A DNA stretch of 64,000 nt, from positions 3,247 through 67,246 of the forward strand of contig NW_024468579.1 of NCBI RefSeq assembly GCF_001632365.1. Direction: 5' to 3'. The position numbers and the translations under genes were made by a program. The notes under the pieces were generated by a model that was given only the letters and a program-made list of their open reading frames with translations, did no database searches and was not told where the DNA came from. Position 1 is the first letter of the stretch, and the number at the start of each line of letters is the position of its first letter. Source of the stretch: Laetiporus sulphureus 93-53. Lineage: Eukaryota; Basidiomycota; Agaricomycetes; Polyporales; Laetiporaceae. Positions 57,958 to 64,000 of the stretch are shown here, piece after piece.

Positions 57958-59829
57958 GATGGATAGAGTCAAGCAGCATACGCCTTCCAGAGGTTGCAGG
58001 GAATTATCATCGGCCTGGAGGCAGCGTCACCAATGGCTAACGAGAGTATGTCGGAAGAAGGTCCAGCTGCATGACCTTGGCAATCAATGCCTTTCCGATG
58101 GCGTGCGACAAGCACGTATCCGAGGTTGCCCCAAGTACCGCCGTGGTGGAGTAGATTGGAAGCGCGCCATATGCCCTGCCCCATCATTACTTAACCATAA
58201 AAAGAGCGGTCAGTGCGAACAGGACGGGAGAAGTGATTGAGCATCAGATCATGCTATGGGACATGAGGCTGTCCGTTGATGCGCGCAGCATAGGATTGTC
58301 ATAGAGGGTTAAAAGTCATCTGCCCGGAACTTAGCAGCGTCAGAGGCGTGGGACTGTCTGATCACAGAAAAGTCTTCAGTTCCCAGTTTGGATCGCATTT
58401 TGAACTGCGAGGTCCAGTATCGAATAGAATTATCGACAATTAGTATAAATCGGACAACCAAGGATCCTAAACGCCCTCGAGTGCGTCTATTCTTCGGAGA
58501 ATGACAAAGCAAGATACCTCATGTTCAGAAGACCATCAGTTGTCCCAGAACACCATCAGCGCACTAATGGCCAAGGGACTATGTCGTGATGACTTGAAAA
58601 TGCTTATTGAAACTTACGATCATAGCCTCCTTAGACTACCTGCCGTTGATACTATCCACTGTTACAGGCTTCGTCGAGTCGGTATGACCGACGGGATCGG
58701 GACGAACGCATGATTTTGGAAAGTTCCCAGTCATGAAAGTCTGGATTGGAACCTACTTTCAGCCGAACATTGGATATAGAAACTGACATCAACCCAACCT
58801 CAACCGGGATCTGCAGAGCGGCGGATTGCTGATCGCTCCCAGCCATGCGAGGCTATGTCCTGAGCCAGACGACATCTTTGATATGATGGAGGGAAATTCA
58901 ATTCATTTGCCATCACGACAATGCTTCTTGTCTCAGCAGGAACAGTCGACGACCGATAGAGACCGAGGGCGATGCAGCAAAGCGTGATTGTTACTGGAGG
59001 TCTGTTGACAATCATGATGAAGGAAGTTTGCGCCTGTCATCAAACCGGTCACGGCGCCGACCATTTCCATCAGAGTCGTTTCTTAGTGTCTGCAGTAATT
59101 GCTACATTCATGCACCTGTTTCCGCGTTATAAGTATATCACAGCACCCCGTTGCCATCAGGAATTCAGCGCAGCCAAATGAACTGGCCCTCTGGTATTGA
59201 AGTATTGACCGGTTGGAGAAAGTGGTTGATATGATGGTACGTGCAGGACTCGTAGTAAACGTGGCAGGACGATCCCCGTTCTGCCGGCGCAGCCCCTGTC
59301 GCATCATGCTGTAACCATCACGTAGTTGCTCTGAACTGCCCGCTCGCATGATCCCAAGGAGCATGTGCCTCAAGAATCAATACGAGCGTTCGGGATGTGA
59401 GGCGTGCGAACCCATCTCCATCGTCTCTTCTGACATCAGATGATAGAGAACTCACGCTCATGCTCGGATAGTACTAGCGAAGATGCAGAGCGCCTTGTGG
59501 TCATGAAGCTGAGAGGTGATGGCTGCACGCCTCTCACGTTTGTGGAGACCCTTGATATCGGATACACCGCCTACACCGGGGATTCCTACGTGCCATCAGG
59601 CCAAGACGGGCCCGTGATGGCCTCATCCTACTAGTATGGAGTTCGGTCACACCCCGGGGGCCGAGGAGCTGACAACGATCTACGTTTGACGCGTTCTGCA
59701 ACAGGCCTCCAGCCATGGAATTACCACGAGCGCAACTACTCTCTGGTCCGTCATATCATATATCATAGCCCGAAAAGCACACGTCCTTGAAGAAGTCGAC
59801 CCAGGCCGCGAGAGTACCTTATTATCGCT
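57958..59829. other. 1.9-kb intergenic region, no supported gene
   Basis: Only short frames with no recognisable content on either strand. Contains the upstream regions of the 7TM and hydrolase genes. Confidence 0.45.
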
Positions 59830-60899
59830 ATGACCTCACTGAAGTCCACCCTATATTTGCCCGTGATTAAAACTCTTCGTTCAAGCGATGGCACTACCAT
59901 CTATGCCGAAGCTGCTGGTGACCCGCGTAATCCAAGCATCGTCCTCGCGCATGGCCTGGGCCTGTCCTCGGCGATATTCGACAACCTATTTAAGGACGAG
60001 AGACTGCTGGCAGAAGTGTACTTGGTGAGGGGCATACCAGCGTCGGTGTGGAGGGCGTACTGATGAAATGTGCATTTGTCTGAGCTAGGTCCGCTACGAT
60101 CAGCGAGGGCAGGGCAGGAGCGGAAAGCCGGATACCGAGGAGGCATACGTGTCTAAATTGTGGGCGGATGACTATGCCGCAGTCATCGAGGCATTCGGAC
60201 TGAAGAATCCTGTGCACGTCGGATGGTGAGTACGGACCCATGCCGTCAGTCTTACTATTTTCACTCACTTTTGAATAGGAGTTATGGAGGTACATCGCAT
60301 TCTTCGCACTTATCGGTTCTCTCCTTTGACTGGCGTGTCGATCATTGATCACAGGTACTGTGGCGGTCGACGTCGTGGCGCACCTTCCACCTGGCACCCT
60401 CTCGGGCGTCGTCCTCCTGGCCGCCATCCCGCACTGCACAACGTCCAGTGTGCTCGCGATCTCCAAGATCATCGTAGAGTTTGGCCCTGGTCTCACCACG
60501 ACCTCCGACGTTGCACTCTCCCGCTCCACAGGAAAGGAGCTTGTGGATACGTGTTTCAACGATGCCGCTGCTATACCCTTCGATCTGATAACCTCGTGGT
60601 ACGGCATGGCGACGCTCACACCGCCGTCAGTGATGAGCTTCCTTCCAGGGAGGGAGCACGATACGACCAAGTATTTCGAGGAGGGGAAGAACGGGCTCCC
60701 GCTGTTGTTGTTGTACGGGAGCAAGGACAAGCACGTGCACGGAGAAGTACTTGCGAAGGAGGTCGGTGATCACTTCAAAAACCTGAAGGTGCATGTGGTT
60801 GAGGGAGGGAGTCACGCCGCGTTTTACGAGAACCAGGAGGAAGTTGTTACGGAACTCTTAAGCTTCATGAAGCGAACGGAGGTGAGTGGATGTATATAA
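59830..60899 (+). CDS. alpha/beta hydrolase with an 11-nt microexon at the catalytic serine
   Basis: Soluble alpha/beta-hydrolase-fold enzyme with no signal peptide; substrate unknown. Exons: 59830-60024, 60089-60225, 60279-60289 and 60355-60899, giving 295 aa. Motifs: VLAHGLGLSS (oxyanion HG), VRYDQRGQGRSGKP, the nucleophile elbow GWSYGG, the acid YGSKDKHV, and the histidine GGSHAAFYEN, so the triad is complete. The elbow is split: TG from exon 2, the 11-nt exon GAGTTATGGAG, then GT from exon 4. Skipping the microexon would remove the catalytic serine and shift the frame. The C terminus could also splice from about 60881 into a short exon at 60934 ending near 60957, replacing the last five residues. 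Residues 8-18 suggest no membrane anchor. Confidence 0.9.
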
Positions 60900-63800
60900 A
60901 GTCATGAAGAAGCAGACTGAGAAGGATTGCAGGCGTATACTAAGCAGCGTCGTTCTTGATCCGAAGATGGCGATAGGAAAGTCGGCTTATGCTTGCCGTG
61001 CGAGAACGTCTGGAAATACGAAGTGTTGATTTTGAGGGAACTGGAAGCTGATTTTTTAATATAAAAACCCGGTATTTTCCAAACATGGTAAACTTTCGAT
61101 GGCTCTGTCTTGACACTGTTCTCCAGCATAGACAGTCGAGTACCGAGAAAATGTGATAGCTCTGAGGAATATTCATTCGCGTCTTTGAACCCATGAACAT
61201 ATATCGCGTCTTCGTGAAGGGACACCGTCTATTGCGTGAGATCAGTTTGTATCATTGCAGTGCATCGAAAGAGTGGAATCTGGTGATGCAGCTGACCGTC
61301 GACTCTGTGCTTTCAGCTTTTTAGCAGAATCCCAAAGCGCTGGCCTCGCAAGTCAGATGATGACGGTCGACCGATGTTATAGGAGCGTGGAAAGGGTTTA
61401 ATGTCAAGAAGAATCGAGAAGATCACCACGGGTCTCATTCTCATTCTCGCCTATCCGCTGATGTCGATCTGCACGCTAGTGCGAAGTTTACACAAGATGT
61501 AACGTCAAATCATGATGCAAAGTCATGAGAAACGAACCAACCCACGGTAGGATCATCCGCCCATTCAGTTTGGGGAATCTTGGTGTGCACTGCGTACGCC
61601 AATGCTTATCGTCTGGGACATTCAGGCTACCGTTGGACGAAATGCAGAACTCTATCGGAATGCTCGCCGATCAGATGATCATCGACCTTTAAGCATGTTG
61701 CGGGATCAAACCTATTGAGAAATACCTCCAGGTCAACGTGTCTGTCGCGGTTGATACGAAGTGAAGCCATATTAAATGGATTCGGTGTCCGAGCGTTGTT
61801 TTATTTTGGTAAAACTCGATGCGAAGTGAAAAATATCGGAGAGCGGTGTTGTCAACAAGGCTCAGAGCAGGTTCCGCCTTCTAATATTAGCATTAATGGT
61901 ATATGAAGAAAGAAGTGGCGTACCGATATTCTCTGTTACGTCTTTGTGCTCTGGGAGTTGCCTTCTGATGGATACGTCAAGGGCGTTCAATCATTTGCTA
62001 GCGGCTTGTAAGAGCGGTTGAAGGCCCACACCACGTAGATATTCGGTGCATATGGTAGGGGTGAGATGATAAAGGATCAAAGGGCCGGTAGCACCCTGAC
62101 GTATGGACACGATGGGCACATTTGAGTGGACTAGTATCGAATGCCGATGGATCAGCGGTGGTACAGAGTGACATTTACAGGAAGGTTAGCGGTTGGAGGA
62201 AGACGGGACAGCTCTCACAGATGACGGAGGTACCTGTCGAAAGGCTAAAAGATATCATTTTTCACCGGTATTGACTTCCATCTCCTATAGCACCGATGTC
62301 GTCTTGCACGCCGGGTGGCGTTCATGATAGGATGGAGATCTATCTTCGCTTATTGAAACTAGCCTGTTCCGTCGATTGAGACTTCGTGTCTATATGCCAA
62401 CTGTCAGGGCATGGGTTTTGGCTCCTGCATGCACGGCAGTGATGCGTGCAAGAATCGGTGTCCGATAGGCCCACAGTCAAGCTTCCATGGAAAGCATATA
62501 ACAGCACTTGAGATCATGGATTGTGACCGTAGAGAGCCTGGCAGATAGGTCTGCCGAACAACGAATGGCACACTTCGCCAGCAGAAGCAGCCAGCTTCTA
62601 ACAAGCGGGTGATAAGCAGAAACAGCCAGTGCAAAACAAAATACAAGCCTCAAACACATAGCCACTGGAGATAGTCCCAAGTATCTGGAAGTTGGCAAAA
62701 TGGCAACACCGTAAGATGCAATGCCTGGATGAGCCAGACTCCAGAGACAACTCGGAGATCTAACGGTGATACTTTCATTGGGAATGATATCGTCAAGCAC
62801 TAGTCCCGAAATGAGAAATGGGAAAAAAGTCAGACATCAGCTGGGCCGCTGGGTATGCGAAAGATGTTATTACTTGTGGAGAGCAAGAAGGAGTTTATGG
62901 GAGAGTTCATAATACTCGGCCTTGTCGATTGGAATGCAAGCGTGATGTGACGTGCACGACAATACGTGACACATCATGTGACAAGACGCGTCCGTCGGGC
63001 GCTTACACGTCGGTGGCACTTGCCTTTTTCTTCGCACAATGGCCAGGTTTCATATTGTTGCCTGGATTGAAGCAGAGGCCCCAAGTATCATAAGATTCTT
63101 AGATGAATATTATCACACTTCTATGCTTCAACCTCTCCCGACCGCGCTTCAATCTGAGCTGCAGATATCCGCTCCGTCTGTGCTCGCTGCCTGCTTTGTG
63201 ATAGCCTTGCGACTTGACAAGACAACCTTTACGATGTCCATCATATTTACACATAGGTCAAATTATAGAGCTTGCAACAGATGGTACAGGCATGCGCTTT
63301 TCAGCCGGTGCCTTGTGAGTGGGTTCGTGACAGCTCTCACTAACAAATTTCATGATAATCCAGCGTATCTCAATATGCACGATGATGTCCCACGAACGTG
63401 CCGCCATAGTCCAAAAAGGCTGTGCTTAATAGAACGTCCACGGACTTCGGCTATTCCAATGTATCTCTAAGAATCATTGAACCTAGACTAACTCCCTAAC
63501 CGCTCCTGATTGAACATCGCGCCCGCAGTCACCGAGAATCGTTGATTTCCTCTTGTCATCGTCACTCTGAGGAGAAGAAATCAACGATTCCGGTCACGCA
63601 TGCTGGAGTTCTTGTCAGAATGCGCCCGCCTGTGCGCCCGTCACCGCTCCTGATGGTCCACGTTCAGACTCTCGGATACATGTCTGTGCTCCGATTGTCC
63701 GAACGGGGTCATCAGGCGCGCAGACTAACGTGCTGTAGCCCCAATGTCTACATCGAAGCCTATGCCCGACGCAGCGGCAATCGGTCAGATCCTTAAAACA

Positions 63801-64000
63801 AAACTCCCCGTTGTTTTGGATATCATAAATTCTTGCAGCCCGAACCATTCAAGCACAATAATCTCCAACACGTGGAGGTGGGTATGAGGAGCTGCGTTGT
63901 CATTGGACGATGACTCTTGAAGTCCAGCTGGGAAGGGAAGACACTGTATGTCCGCTTGCTTGAAGGAGTCTCACGTTGAGGCACATTGTGTGCGTACATA
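60900..64000. other. 3.1-kb region to the window end, no supported gene
   Basis: Open frames at 60902-61225 and 62477-62800 (minus) and 63039-63470 (plus, 143 codons) show no secure family. The last contains LVSGFVTALTNKFHDNPAYLN-like sequence that faintly recalls a cyclin box, but the context does not support it. Confidence 0.35.
63536..63590. repeat. hairpin: perfect 14-bp inverted repeat
   Basis: GAATCGTTGATTTC at 63536-63549 and its exact reverse complement at 63577-63590, with a 27-nt loop. The short direct repeat CGCTCCTGAT occurs on both sides (about 63501 and 63645). Could be a transposon remnant or a transcription-end hairpin. Confidence 0.7.

Noticed and set aside
63039..63470. Cyclin-like gene
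   Set aside because: Only a short stretch resembles a cyclin box and flanking residues do not fit; no splice model improves it.

Overview
The window looks like nuclear DNA of a wood-decay-type Agaricomycete (Basidiomycota). The genes are dense, on both strands, and cut by many short introns of mostly 41-70 nt. They include families typical of mushrooms: a FunK1 kinase, a DUF4419 protein, an aryl-alcohol-oxidase-like GMC oxidoreductase, fungal 7TM 'rhodopsin-like' proteins and a zf-4CXXC_R1 (CDCA7-type) protein. No bacterial, viral or organellar genes were recognised. I rebuilt exons by hand from splice signals, reading-frame continuity and remembered family motifs; nothing was checked against a database.

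Layout. 0-3.2 kb: a young 688-bp foldback transposable element just upstream of a FunK1 kinase gene. 3.5-25.5 kb: an inverted arrangement in which a cytosine deaminase and an NTF2-like/flavin monooxygenase each occur twice. The left copies lie on the minus strand and the right copies on the plus strand. Between them are a DUF4419 gene, the exportin CSE1 (16 exons) and an Osh1-type oxysterol-binding protein. The left deaminase is intact; the right one is frameshifted. 25.5-29.5 kb: a truncated helicase and about 2.6 kb with no clear gene. 29.5-34.1 kb: two type II haloacid-dehalogenase paralogs tail to tail, with matching exon sizes. 34.9-36.9 kb: a secreted protein of unknown function.

38.3-44.0 kb: a 1595-aa CDCA7-type zinc-finger protein. 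45.6-50.1 kb: the exosome nuclease DIS3 (18 exons). 51.0-51.8 kb: an isoprenylcysteine methyltransferase-like membrane enzyme. 53.8-56.2 kb: a secreted GMC oxidoreductase, convergent with a 7TM protein (56.6-58.0 kb). 59.8-60.9 kb: an alpha/beta hydrolase whose catalytic serine lies on an 11-nt microexon. The last 3 kb has no gene I can support.

The housekeeping genes (CSE1, DIS3, OSH1, CDCA7-type) are intact single copies. They are interspersed with accessory metabolic genes that show local inverted duplication. The most unusual signals are the inverted FMO/deaminase duplication with decay of one deaminase, five introns that appear to use GC instead of GT donors, very small exons (11 and 14 nt) carrying active-site codons, and single introns inflated to 0.4-1.2 kb.
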